Of a stretch of DNA of 64,000 bases, positions 52,888 through 61,397 are shown one piece after another (the first letter of the stretch is position 1; the number at the start of each line of letters is the position of its first letter). Source of the stretch: Diplonema japonicum (taxonomy: Eukaryota; Euglenozoa; Diplonemea; Diplonemida; Diplonemidae); assembly GCA_964019335.1 (NCBI GenBank), contig OZ025671.1:248001-312000 (forward strand), given 5' to 3'. A program made the translations under genes and the position numbers. The notes beneath the pieces are model-generated. The model made no database searches and had not been told where the DNA came from. It saw only the letters and a program-made list of their open reading frames with translations.

Positions 52888-52950
52888 CCCAAGGACGGGA
52901 GATCTAACCCATCGGAATTTAGCCGATTTTTATCGGCTCCTGTCCTTGGG
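52888..52950. other. Strong three-way stem structure upstream of the SL RNA gene
   Basis: Outer arms CCCAAGGACGGGAG (52888-52901) and CTCCTGTCCTTGGG (52937-52950) pair over 14 positions with one mismatch. Inside is a perfect 5-bp hairpin CCGAT-TTTT-ATCGG (52923-52936) and a 4-bp CTAA/TTAG helix. It could be a small RNA gene or an element controlling SL transcription. I could not match it to 5S rRNA, tRNA or a snRNA. Confidence 0.45.
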
Positions 52951-53019
52951 AGGAACAAATACTTTCGGACGCGTAGATTTCTTTTTCTTTTTTTTTTTTT
53001 TTTTTTCTGCTAGTCGAAA

Positions 53020-53093
53020 GAAGTAGCTGTGCGGTCTCATCCTTGAGCATTAACTTCCTGTACCGAACGCTATTCGGGTTTGCAACCCTTTTT
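53020..53093. other. Hairpin-rich segment ending in a T-run, possible small RNA gene
   Basis: On the plus strand CCGAA-CGCTA-TTCGG (53063-53077) overlaps GGGTT-TGC-AACCC (53076-53088), followed directly by TTTTT, like a Pol III terminator. On the minus strand there is a faint U6-like order (TACAGGAAGTTAATG, then CAAGGATGAGACCGC), but the ACAGAGA box is not intact. Identity unknown. Confidence 0.3.
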
Positions 53094-53505
53094 CTTATAT
53101 TTCCTGCAAGTGGTTTAATCCCCCTCTATTCTTATCAGGGGAGACAACGAAGAGAACGGGGGGAGGAAATCACAAAATAAAAACACACAAAGGTAGTCCT
53201 CCCCCCCCTTTTTTTTCCCCTCTTCTTTATGCAGCATGCGACAAACCCGGAGATGCCTGGTGCGCACAGATTGAACGAGAAGAAGAAAAAAAAGGGAATC
53301 ATGGAACTGCACACAAGAAAGAAGGAGGTAGAAATATAATCTGTGTAAAACTCTTTTTTTTTTTTTTTTTTTCTTTCACTCCTCTCCTGTCTACCCAATC
53401 CTCACACTCCGTGGTGTGCTTGCTCGTGCTTGGCTGATAATATCGTCGTCCTGTTTTTTTGTACCATTTATTTTTTTTTTCCCCCTCCCGTTTTCCCATC
53501 ATCCA
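53094..53505. other. Spacer between the SL locus and the small membrane protein gene
   Basis: Homopolymer-containing spacer (T-run at about 53352-53372). Presumably includes the 3' UTR of the 57-aa gene. Nothing else recognised. Confidence 0.6.
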
Positions 53506-53679
53506 TCATACCCACGAATCGTTGTCAGCGTTCGGACTGTCCACCACTAGGTCGTGCCGATCATCATCCCTCTGCCCACGCGATTTATTATAGCAATACC
53601 GAATCAACAACAGCACTAACAACAAGGTAAGTGCCATACCCACCACTGCTATGTCTGTTTGCCATCCCTTTCGTAGCAT
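53506..53679 (-). CDS. 57-aa single-pass membrane microprotein
   Basis: Begins MLRKGWQTDI, then one strong TM helix (AVVGMALTLLLVLLLI, residues 11-26), then a short polar tail with a DDD cluster (RGQRDDDRHDLVVDSP) ending NDSWV. The basic N-terminus and acidic tail suggest a defined orientation. The ATG follows TTCCTCTTCAGGGCC, a textbook trans-splice acceptor a few bases upstream, and the composition differs from the flanking homopolymer DNA. Function unknown. Not conserved-family recognisable. Confidence 0.6.
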   Translation of the reverse strand: MLRKGWQTDIAVVGMALTLLLVLLLIRYCYNKSRGQRDDDRHDLVVDSPNADNDSWV

Positions 53680-53748
53680 GGCCCTGAAGAGGAAATGGCA
53701 CAGAAGATATACAGGGGGGGGGGGGGAACAATGCTAAAGACACACTAT

Positions 53749-54576
53749 CTAATCAACCTGCCGTTCACCATGCGGGACCAGCTCCTGCACACCAAGCTCC
53801 TTTGCAAGCTGTGGAGCGTCCAACACCCCTGTTTGTTTATATGACAGTTGTTGGGGATGCCTTGTCACCAAACCCTTGTCTTCCAAAGTGTTGAGTGCCA
53901 TCGCACACCCCATCCCGTACGCGTCCAGTTTTAAAGACAAATCCGCGAATGAGTTCTGACAATGCAATTTTTTCGCCGCTTCTCGAATTTTAGGAAGCGG
54001 GGTGTGCAGGGCGGCGTGAGACCCTGACAGTGCCACTCGCTTTCGTTTCTTCGAGGGGGCGGGAAACGTTGCCATGTGGACCGCGAGGTGGAGAGAGGAT
54101 TCCATTGTGGAGCTAGCGGGAGGGGGGTCAGACGGTATGCCAACACACCCCTCTTGAAGAGCCTCATGTATGAGGTACCTCACCGTGTGAACAGTGGACG
54201 TGTGTGTGAGGTTTGTGGTCACATAAGTAACCAGCTTCTGTTCGTTTTGAGCGTTTTTCTGCAGCATCTCCTTCGCGATGTCACCGAGCTCCCTCTCGGT
54301 GTATCTTTTTAGCTCCAAAACCAAATCCCCTTTTGTCGACCCGCATCGCTGCTCAACGATGACCCCCCCGCCCTCGATTTGCACTCTGTCGCCGTCCCTC
54401 ACCCACTCAACGCCCGCCTCTCGAACCGCCCATTTTATACACTCGCTTTTCCCCGAATACGGAGGGCCCCTTACAACAGCAGACCCTTTTTTGGTGTGGA
54501 GTACGAAGAGAAGCAGCTGCTCGCATTCTTCTTCGCGGTGGAGGGGTGGGTTGTGCATTTCTTTTTTTTTTTCCAT
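53749..54576 (-). CDS. P-loop protein of unknown function
   Basis: A 275-aa product with a Walker A motif GPPYSGKS at about residues 37-44 in a typical strand-loop-helix setting (GSAVVRGPPYSGKSECIKWA). No convincing Walker B follows: the region where it is expected reads GGVIVEQRCGSTKGDLVLEL. The C-terminal 90 residues (KIREAAKKLHCQNSFADLSL to LEDKGLVTRHPQQL) look like a winged helix, so a shortened ORC/CDC6-type or STAND-type protein is conceivable. A Lys-rich patch SKKRKRVAL (about 175) could be a nuclear localisation signal. Start could also be the second Met (54558). Confidence 0.6.
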   Translation of the reverse strand: MEKKKEMHNPPLHREEECEQLLLFVLHTKKGSAVVRGPPYSGKSECIKWAVREAGVEWVRDGDRVQIEGGGVIVEQRCGSTKGDLVLELKRYTERELGDIAKEMLQKNAQNEQKLVTYVTTNLTHTSTVHTVRYLIHEALQEGCVGIPSDPPPASSTMESSLHLAVHMATFPAPSKKRKRVALSGSHAALHTPLPKIREAAKKLHCQNSFADLSLKLDAYGMGCAMALNTLEDKGLVTRHPQQLSYKQTGVLDAPQLAKELGVQELVPHGERQVD

Positions 54577-54679
54577 TTATAGTTTCCCCCCCCCTTTTTT
54601 TTTCTAAGGGAGGAATAAGCCGGGGGGATAAAGGAGAGGGGGAAATGCATAATATCTTCTACAGTATTTTCTAAACATT

Positions 54680-55198
54680 CTAGGTAAAAAGCCTGGACCC
54701 ATGACGGCGAGCCGCCGTGTGGATGGTGGACGCTTCGCAGTAGTCGTCGTAGGCCCGCTCGCATTCCCGGTCGCGTTGTGGAGATATTTGAGGGGAGGTT
54801 CCAAAGGTGATGCCACACATCTGGCAGAACCGTGCGGTGTGCACCCTCGTTGTCCCACAGCTGTAGCAGAACCTCGGCTCAGGGGTGGGGTCTTGTTGTA
54901 TATGAGGGTGCTGCGATGGGGGTGGTTGTTGGTCATCCTCCTGCTGTGCGGCCCGCCTCCCCGCACCCCCTGCTAAGTTCAATAGCTGTTCCTCCGTGCT
55001 CATCCCCTTTGTCGCTTCTAATAAAATCTCAGCGAGCTCCCTTTGCTGGTTGATCCCCTGTCCCACCTTCACATCGACTTCGTGCAATCTTCTTGCTACT
55101 AGTTCAGCAAGATCTCGCTGCCTCTGCTCCATCTCGGCAACCTTCATCTCCAGACGCCTCACGACCCTTGCCATGTCATGGTTGTCATGGTTCTCCAT
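54680..55198 (-). CDS. Coiled-coil zinc-ribbon protein
   Basis: A 172-aa protein. Residues 8-62 are a coiled coil (VVRRLEMKVAEMEQRQRDLA and on). A Gln/Pro-rich linker leads to a zinc ribbon at about residues 109-130: FCYSCG, eight residues, FCQMCG, the double CxxC pattern of zinc-ribbon domains. The tail is Arg/His-rich. Probably a small adaptor; no specific family. Confidence 0.65.
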   Translation of the reverse strand: MENHDNHDMARVVRRLEMKVAEMEQRQRDLAELVARRLHEVDVKVGQGINQQRELAEILLEATKGMSTEEQLLNLAGGAGRRAAQQEDDQQPPPSQHPHIQQDPTPEPRFCYSCGTTRVHTARFCQMCGITFGTSPQISPQRDRECERAYDDYCEASTIHTAARRHGSRLFT

Positions 55199-55293
55199 AC
55201 AGGTGGAGTTCCTTTTTTTCTTTTTCGCTTTTTTTTTTCCCCATGATGAGTGCAGGGAAAAATATAATATTATAAATATAAAGTTGTTTACTA

Positions 55294-56640
55294 CTACAAT
55301 GGTACATGGGTCTGTGGTGGTAGGGCCATCGCCGCCGACTCTCTATACGCGTCGTACTGGCGGACTGCCATCTCCGAGCAGTCCCATTCCTTCACGAACT
55401 CGACCCAAAAGGTGTCAGCCATCTTTTTTTGCGCCACCGGGTTGACGTACGACACGTATTGTGGGAAGGGCGACGGGGGGAAGATGTTCGGCGGCGGCTG
55501 CTTGCGCTTCTTCTTCTTCTTTTTCTTCTTCTTTTTCTTCTTCGGGCTTTCCGGAAACACAAACTCGACCTTCGGCGTGGAGGGCGGGGTTGGGGTTTCT
55601 TCTTCCGGCTCCGTCTGCTCCTCGGACTCTTCCTCCTTGACAGGCACCGCAGAAGGCGCGGGCGACGATTCTTCCTCCTCAGCTACCGATGTGGCCTGTG
55701 ACACCGATTCGACAGCATCAAGGTTTCCTGAAGAAGTTTCCAGTGTGTGGTAGCAGTCTTGACACGCACGTTCAGGGCGGTCATAACCAGGGCACATCAT
55801 GACGTGGGGGCTGCATCGGTCGCAGACAAGTCTTCCGCATTTCCTGCAATGGTGGCGTCGTCGGCTTGTCGTGAACTTAGCGTTGCAGATGTTGCAGTCT
55901 TTTCTCGCATCGTCACGCTCCCATGGGGCTTTTACCCCCCTCATCATCACGGTCTCTTCATCGACAACACCCCCGAAGGACACTTTACGTTTGTCTCTCG
56001 GGCTAGAATCTTCTTCGCTCGTCGCGCTGAGCGTTTCCACCTCCATAGCATCGATTCTCTGTCGTGCTGGGACCGACGGCTGCTGCTTCAGGATCGCTTC
56101 CAGCGACTCGTTGGGGTTTATATTCGGGCATCCCTTGTGGCGTATCAGGTATGCATAGTGCAGGATCTGATCCTTTGTAGCATGTGCTTCACTCCCTTTA
56201 GGAAGATTTTCTATAGGCAGCTTCTTCCCTGTTAGGGACTTTGCGTATGTTATGGCACGGAGGAGCTCTGTCATGTCTTCGGTGGTGGCGTAGCCAGCTC
56301 GTTTCTCTGACGGTTGTAAGAGAAGTAGATCGTGGGATTTCTCTTCGGGGATGCAAAGAAGAACCGCGCAGCCTGTTTTGCCCAGTCCTGACCGTTTGGG
56401 CTCGTACTGTCTGTAAGCGCCTTCGATGTCTGCCACGTTGATCACGCGCTTCACTTTGAAGCTCTTCGCTTCGCAGACCACCAGCACAGAGGTGCTCACT
56501 AAAACAGCACGCTTCTGCCGTACCCCATGGCTGCTCACCTTGTCTACTATCCTCACAAAACTCGCGTTCTGCAGTTGATTGTAATTAGGCCTCCTCGGTG
56601 CCTCGCCGTACCCGTCCTCTGCTGACTTGGAGCTGAACAT
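55294..56640 (-). CDS. FYVE-domain protein with N-terminal PH-like region
   Basis: A 448-aa protein. The N-terminal 140 residues (QKRAVLVSTSVLVVCEAKSF, VKRVINVADIEGAYRQY) look like a PH or myosin-TH1-type lipid-binding fold. Residues about 245-305 are a FYVE domain: CNIC, RRRHHCRKCGRLVCDRC, ACQDC, with the RRHHCRKCG signature for PI3P. The rest is acidic and Pro-rich, with a run of twelve Lys (about 375-387) before a Pro-rich stretch and a folded-looking C-terminus (FWVEFVKEWDCSEMAVRQYD). An endosome or PI3P-membrane role is likely. Single exon. Confidence 0.82.
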   Translation of the reverse strand: MFSSKSAEDGYGEAPRRPNYNQLQNASFVRIVDKVSSHGVRQKRAVLVSTSVLVVCEAKSFKVKRVINVADIEGAYRQYEPKRSGLGKTGCAVLLCIPEEKSHDLLLLQPSEKRAGYATTEDMTELLRAITYAKSLTGKKLPIENLPKGSEAHATKDQILHYAYLIRHKGCPNINPNESLEAILKQQPSVPARQRIDAMEVETLSATSEEDSSPRDKRKVSFGGVVDEETVMMRGVKAPWERDDARKDCNICNAKFTTSRRRHHCRKCGRLVCDRCSPHVMMCPGYDRPERACQDCYHTLETSSGNLDAVESVSQATSVAEEEESSPAPSAVPVKEEESEEQTEPEEETPTPPSTPKVEFVFPESPKKKKKKKKKKKKRKQPPPNIFPPSPFPQYVSYVNPVAQKKMADTFWVEFVKEWDCSEMAVRQYDAYRESAAMALPPQTHVPL

Positions 56641-56829
56641 TGGTCATCATGTATATACTGTAAAGAAGAATGCTTGAGAGCGCGGGAGGACAATGTGAAG
56701 GGAAAATGGAAAGATTGCAACGAAGACCAGATGGAAAGGAGGAGAAAAAAAGAAAAGGCACACTGCACCGAATAACGAAATATTAAAACCGAAACACGCG
56801 GGCATAAAAGGAAAAGAAAGCAACAACAA

Positions 56830-56884
<55 letters not shown>

Positions 56885-56964
56885 AACAACAAAAAAGATT
56901 CACTACGTGTTAACGACCCGTCTTAAAAAAAAAAAAAGAAAAACAAGAAAGAAGAAGGCACTTT
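56641..56964. other. Spacer with a 50-base A-run
   Basis: Contains the longest A-run in this part (about 56830-56882), flanked by CAACAACAAC on both sides. Probably the acceptor region of the FYVE gene and 3' UTR of the pseudokinase gene. Nothing else seen. Confidence 0.65.
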
Positions 56965-59900
56965 TCAATCACTCGATGACGAATCAGCAAACATTGATGC
57001 GGGCATTTTTTTGGAGGTTACGGTTGAACGTTTCGCGGTGGGCTTGGGACGCGCTGGTGCCTCTGACTCTGAACTGTCACTCTCGAACATAGACTTGCTG
57101 CGTGCCTGCGAGAGGATAGAAAGAAAAAACTATTCTTTTAAGGTATGCGTTTTTGCGCTCACCGGCCGCGCTGTACTTAGTCCCCGTTGTCCCCGTTCTA
57201 GGGGCTCTGGCGGGTTCCTACTGCGGTGGTAAAACTGCGGGCAGCCTTGTCGGGGTCTGCGACAGGTACGTGTCACGCAAGCCTTCGATGCTGCTCACGG
57301 TTCGCTCCGGGAGTACTGGCCTCCTGTCATACCCGTGTGTGGTCGGTCCTCCTATACAGCGCAGGGAGTTGACGCGATCCACTCGCGCTGCTGGGAACGC
57401 CGTCCTTCTGCCATCAGCGTGGTACAGGTCCTGGACACGTCTCAGCACACCTCAGCCTCCTTGCCTTGACGCCCAGGTCCTCCACCTTGCCCACTTCCCC
57501 GCCGTCGTCTAGCGGCAGCTCCATCTCCCGCTCGAAGTCGAGGGCAAGCTCCAGCGTCGTAACCGTCGTGTACCGTCCATCCCACAGCAAGCCACTCAGC
57601 CACCTCAGCACCGGCCCCAGCAGCCTGTCCATCACCTTCCCCGATGCTCCCAGCCCACGTAATTCGGCCACCGTCGGCGTCGGGTGTGCCCTTCCCGTCA
57701 CGACCACCCGCCACGGGTATGTCTGCGTCTGCAATGCGCGGTTCGCTTCCACCGCCGTATCCCTCAGCGTGACCACCTCCAGCAGGTGCCTTTGCACCAA
57801 CAGGGCCCTCGGCTCGTCTTGGCATCCCCTGGGCACTATGTACACTGCAAACACCGCCCCAGCAAAAAAAAAAAAAAAAAAACACTGGAAAAGAACAAAC
57901 CTTCCCCGTCTTTGGAACGACTTTTGTAACTTTCTTCCGTGCGATCGGCTCGTCACTGGAGCTGTCGGAATCACTCACAGTGACTCGGGCTGCAGCAGGC
58001 TTCGCCCGTGCAAGCGGCTCGGAATCGTCGCTGCTGCTATCCATAATTAATGATTTGGACCGCGGCTGTGTTGTTAAGATAACTTTAACTTTCTTTATTG
58101 ACATCACACCTTAGCAACAGAGGACGTTTTTGCAGGAGGTTTTCTTGACTTGAACATGTCGTCGGAGCTGGAGTCGGAGGAGTCTGTAATGAGAGACTTC
58201 CCACGTGTACGGGGTGGAGGTGCCTTTTTGACAGGGATCTCGGAAGAAGAGTCATCAGACGAATCAGACACCGCAATGAGTGACCTCCCTCTAGGCTTTG
58301 CAGCGGCCTTTACAGGCGGAGCAGGTTCATCACTGCTTGACTCGTCACTCTCGCTTGAGTCCATATGAAGCGATCTACCTCGCAACCTGCCAGCAGTGGC
58401 TGGCGATGCTGCTTTCACTGCAGGCTTTGCGAACATCCCATCCGACGAGTCGCTGTCGCTGCTCGACACCAGTAGAGACTTCCCCCTCTGCCTTAAAGGT
58501 GCTTTCGCGGGCTCCTCTTCACTGGACATCTCAGCTACTATTTCCTGGCCTATCTTCTCCTGTACGGTTGGTTTCTGAGAGCCCTCTGTGCGCATACCCT
58601 GAACGAGAACGTCAGCTTCGTCTGCCCTTCGGTCGCCTTCTTCACGTCTTCTGTCACATTCACAGCAGTGCCATTAATGTGCGTCAGTATCATGTTCATC
58701 GCTTTCGTGAACCCACACCTCTCTGCAGGTGTGCCCGCTGTAATGCTCGTCACCTCCTGTTTTGTGTTAGATCTACAGGTCGCCTCATGGCATACCATAT
58801 TCTTGACGTTAAAGCCAAACTTTTCATCAGCGACCCGTGTCATCTCCAGGTGCAGCTCCGCCACGTCGACACTCGCATCGGAGTCAGACTCGGAGTCAGA
58901 GATATGTTGCGTGGGGCGTCGCCCATCTGCTGGTGTCTGCCTTGAGGCCTGCACTGGCATGAAGTCGGAGTCAGAGGAAGAGTCAGCTTTGTTCTCTTCC
59001 CCGCCCTCCGAGTACCGAGAGAAGGCACGTGATCTTTCCGCCTGCGGCACTTTCGACTTGGATACCGCGACAGCCTTGACGGACGCCTCGTCAGAGCTGC
59101 TGGAGTACACAGGTGGTGCTGGCTTTTCTTCAGGAGTCTCAGGTCGTGTCGTAGCGAAGGCAGCAAGAGGGTCCTCGTCCATTGCATCACCGACAGAGGC
59201 AGACTTCTCATCGGAGTCGCTCGATAGGTACGCGGTCCGAGTGGGTCGGGGAGGCGCTTTCACAGGTGCTGCCATAGACTCTGAATCGCTTGAACTCTCG
59301 AAAGCAATTTTCGTAGAGGACTTTGCAGCAGGCTTAGGTGCCGGCACTTCAGACTCCGAGTCGCTTGAACTCTCGAAAGTAGTTCTCGTAGAGGACTTTG
59401 CAGCAGGCTTAGGTGCCGGCACTTCAGACTCCGAGTCGCTTGAACTGGATATTGCAGGCCTAGGCACTTTAGGCATTGGAGGTGGGGCTGCTGGCTTCTG
59501 TTCAGGCTCTAACTTGGGGGTCGACTCCGTTGTTGAAGGAAGATGCGTCTTTTTGCTCTTCCCCTGCGGTTGGATAGACTCTGACTCGGAAGAAGAGTAG
59601 AAGGTGTTGTTGGTGGTCTTGGGAGCAGGCTTAGGTGCTGCTTTGAATTCTTCTTCACTCGACGACTCCCTCGCAACTGCCGGCAGGGCCGCAGGTGCTG
59701 GGACATCAGCCGGTTTTTCACTGCGGAAAATCTCTTCGTCTGAACTCCTGGGAGACGTTTTATGCTTTCTCAACTTCTTCTCTTTCCCCCCGTTCACGGG
59801 TTTGGGGGGTTGGTCGGGGCTAATGTCCTTCTTATTCAGTTTAACAGCAGTGATGATCTCTTCGTTCCTTGCCCTCAGGTCAGCGAGGCGCGTGATTGAC

Positions 59901-61255
59901 TCTTGCTTCGTGTTGTCGAGGAGGTATGTGAGGGTAGAGATGCGGTCTGTGGCTATCGTCTCCTGCTCCGTTAGCTTCCTCTCAAGCTCATCAAGTTGGG
60001 CAGCTTGCGTTTTCGACAAAATATCGAGAGCTTCACGTGTCTGTTGCTCTTCCTGTAGCTGGTTGGTCACGGTCAGCATCGTGTGCTCAAGCTCAGCGAC
60101 CTTAGCCTCCAAGCTCCCCTTTGCGGCACCCAGTGTTTCGACCTCCCTCGTCAGCATGTCTAGATCTCCTAGTTTCCACTGCGCATCGGCCAGCTCTTCT
60201 TCCAGTGCAGCTTTTTGCTGTGAGGCAAGCTTCCTGTCTGCTTCTGCTTCTTCTGCCCGCGCCGTGACCTCCACGGTCTGTTGCGCCAGTTGAGCGAACC
60301 TCTCCGCCCTGCATGCCTCAGCGTAGAAGGTCCTCGACATGATCGTTGTCAGCTGGTGGTGCGCGTCGCTCAGCGACGTCCTCTGCTGCGGGTTAGCCGA
60401 CAGCAGGCCCTTCACGAAGCGGGCGACTTCCTCGCTGACGCCAGTAACAGGTAGGTATGAAGCTTCGGTAGCGTACTGCGCGCCGTGTTGATAGGGGTAC
60501 GCATGGCCTGTGAGCATCCTGTGCAGGACAAGCCCCAGGCTGTATGCATCAGTCTGTTCGTAGTCGAGGGTCACGCCTCTCCCTGCTTGGGCTGAGAGGA
60601 GCTCAGGTGGCAGAACTGCTTCGTCACCCCGATGTGTGTATCTAGAGAGGTACAGCATTTTCCATCCGCCTTCGCTGGAAGCAGACCTAGCATCAAAGCA
60701 AGAGGCGAAACCGGTGAGCTTAGTTGTGAACGAAGCATCGACGTAAATGGTGTCGGGGCTCACAGCACGGTGGCAAACACCATGCTGCTGCAGGTGCGCG
60801 AGAGCGGAAACGAGCTGCGATGCGAGAGTAAGCACTTCACGCACGGGGAAAGGGGCCGTGCGCTCTGTGATAACGGTTGAGAGAGGCTTGCCACAGCTTT
60901 CTGTGATCACAAACAAAGCCCGTTCCCACTCACTAATGTGCCTCGCACTCGTGACCACTTGCCCAGCTGCATCGATGAATGAATGCAGCGCCCGCGCGAT
61001 GCAGGGATGCCCCGGAACTCTTGTACCACTTGCAAAGCCGTACTCCGCAGCCACTGTGTCTCCCATTCCCAGGTTCGAAGGCTCCTGTTCGTTGTATATC
61101 ACAGTCATAAGCACATCTCTCTCAGCCTGTATTGCCCGTGCATTGTACCCCACCGCCTTCACGCCACCATTCACATCCCTCCTTCCCAACGGTGCAGCTA
61201 CCCTGTAGTCGCTAAGCCTTGTCCCTCTCAGGCCAAATCCATAACTCTCTTCCAT
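56965..61255 (-). CDS. Pseudokinase, coiled-coil, PDZ and acidic-serine repeat protein (four exons)
   Basis: Exons 61255-58598, 58559-58110, 58065-57901 and 57105-56965 give 1137 aa. Residues about 15-310 have a protein-kinase fold, but the catalytic loop is HRAVSPDTI (HRD Asp and Asn lost) and DFG is TGF, so it should be inactive. About 310-480 is a coiled coil. About 500-800 are acidic Ser tracts alternating with Lys/Pro/Ala (FESSSDSESEVPAPKPAAKS repeated), like Nopp140/treacle, likely CK2 targets. About 805-886 is a PDZ-like domain (KFGFNVKNM, ITAGTPAERCGF, INGTAVNVTEDV). The tail repeats a RGRSL-(I/L)-x-x-SDSSSD module about six times over exons 2-4. Intron 3 (795 nt) contains a dead retroelement. 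Role unknown; a nucleolar or scaffold function is inference. Confidence 0.82.
57165..57870 (-). mobile_element. 5'-truncated, frameshifted non-LTR retrotransposon fragment in intron 3 of the pseudokinase gene
   Basis: Minus strand 57850-57420 reads VPRGCQDEPRALLVQRHLLE, VVTLRD, YTTVTTLELALDFEREMELP and so on, aligning with the ORF2 C-termini of elements A (LPRDHRTHQHRLRKTQYYLL, TTVTTMELVLDFENTLGV) and B (LPRGHVFAHLEKLQRYMAVV). Near 57440 the frame shifts and continues DGRRTAFPAARVDRVNSLRC and IGGPTTHGYDRRPVLPERT, matching the last block of both (IGAKKSLGWNRRPVFASEKT in A). The RT is missing. It is a third family or a diverged copy, inactive. It splits the intron but not the host frame. Confidence 0.8.
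59270..59455 (-). repeat. 75-bp tandem repeat coding for 25-aa acidic-Ser/APKPAAKS units
   Basis: The unit starting at 59341 (ccggcacttcagactccgag) recurs at 59416 with almost no change; a less exact copy precedes it. Each unit codes for FESSSDSESEVPAPKPAAKS plus five residues. Near-identity at DNA level shows recent expansion. Confidence 0.8.
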
Positions 61256-61397
61256 TAAGTGGTGCCCAACCTTTTCGTTTTAATCGTTGGTTGTTGAAAC
61301 GAAGCAAATGAAAATACTGAACTAAACATGGAACAAACAAAAGAAAAGACAAAATGGGGCAACAAGGGGGTTCATAGTACAAAGAGTGGAGAACGTG

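Noticed and set aside
52888-52950. 5S rRNA or tRNA gene linked to SL RNA
   Set aside because: No A-box or B-box match and the folding is not cloverleaf or 5S-like.
53020-53075. U6 snRNA on the minus strand
   Set aside because: AAGGATGA is present but the ACAGAGA box reads ACAGGAA and the 3' end is an A-run, not a T-run; U6 is too conserved for that.
57442-58107. 221-aa frame covering pseudokinase exon 3 and the retroelement
   Set aside because: It reads exon 3 in frame and then continues into intron 3 in a frame that does not match the retroelement protein; the GTTTG donor and the last exon at 57105 explain the region better.
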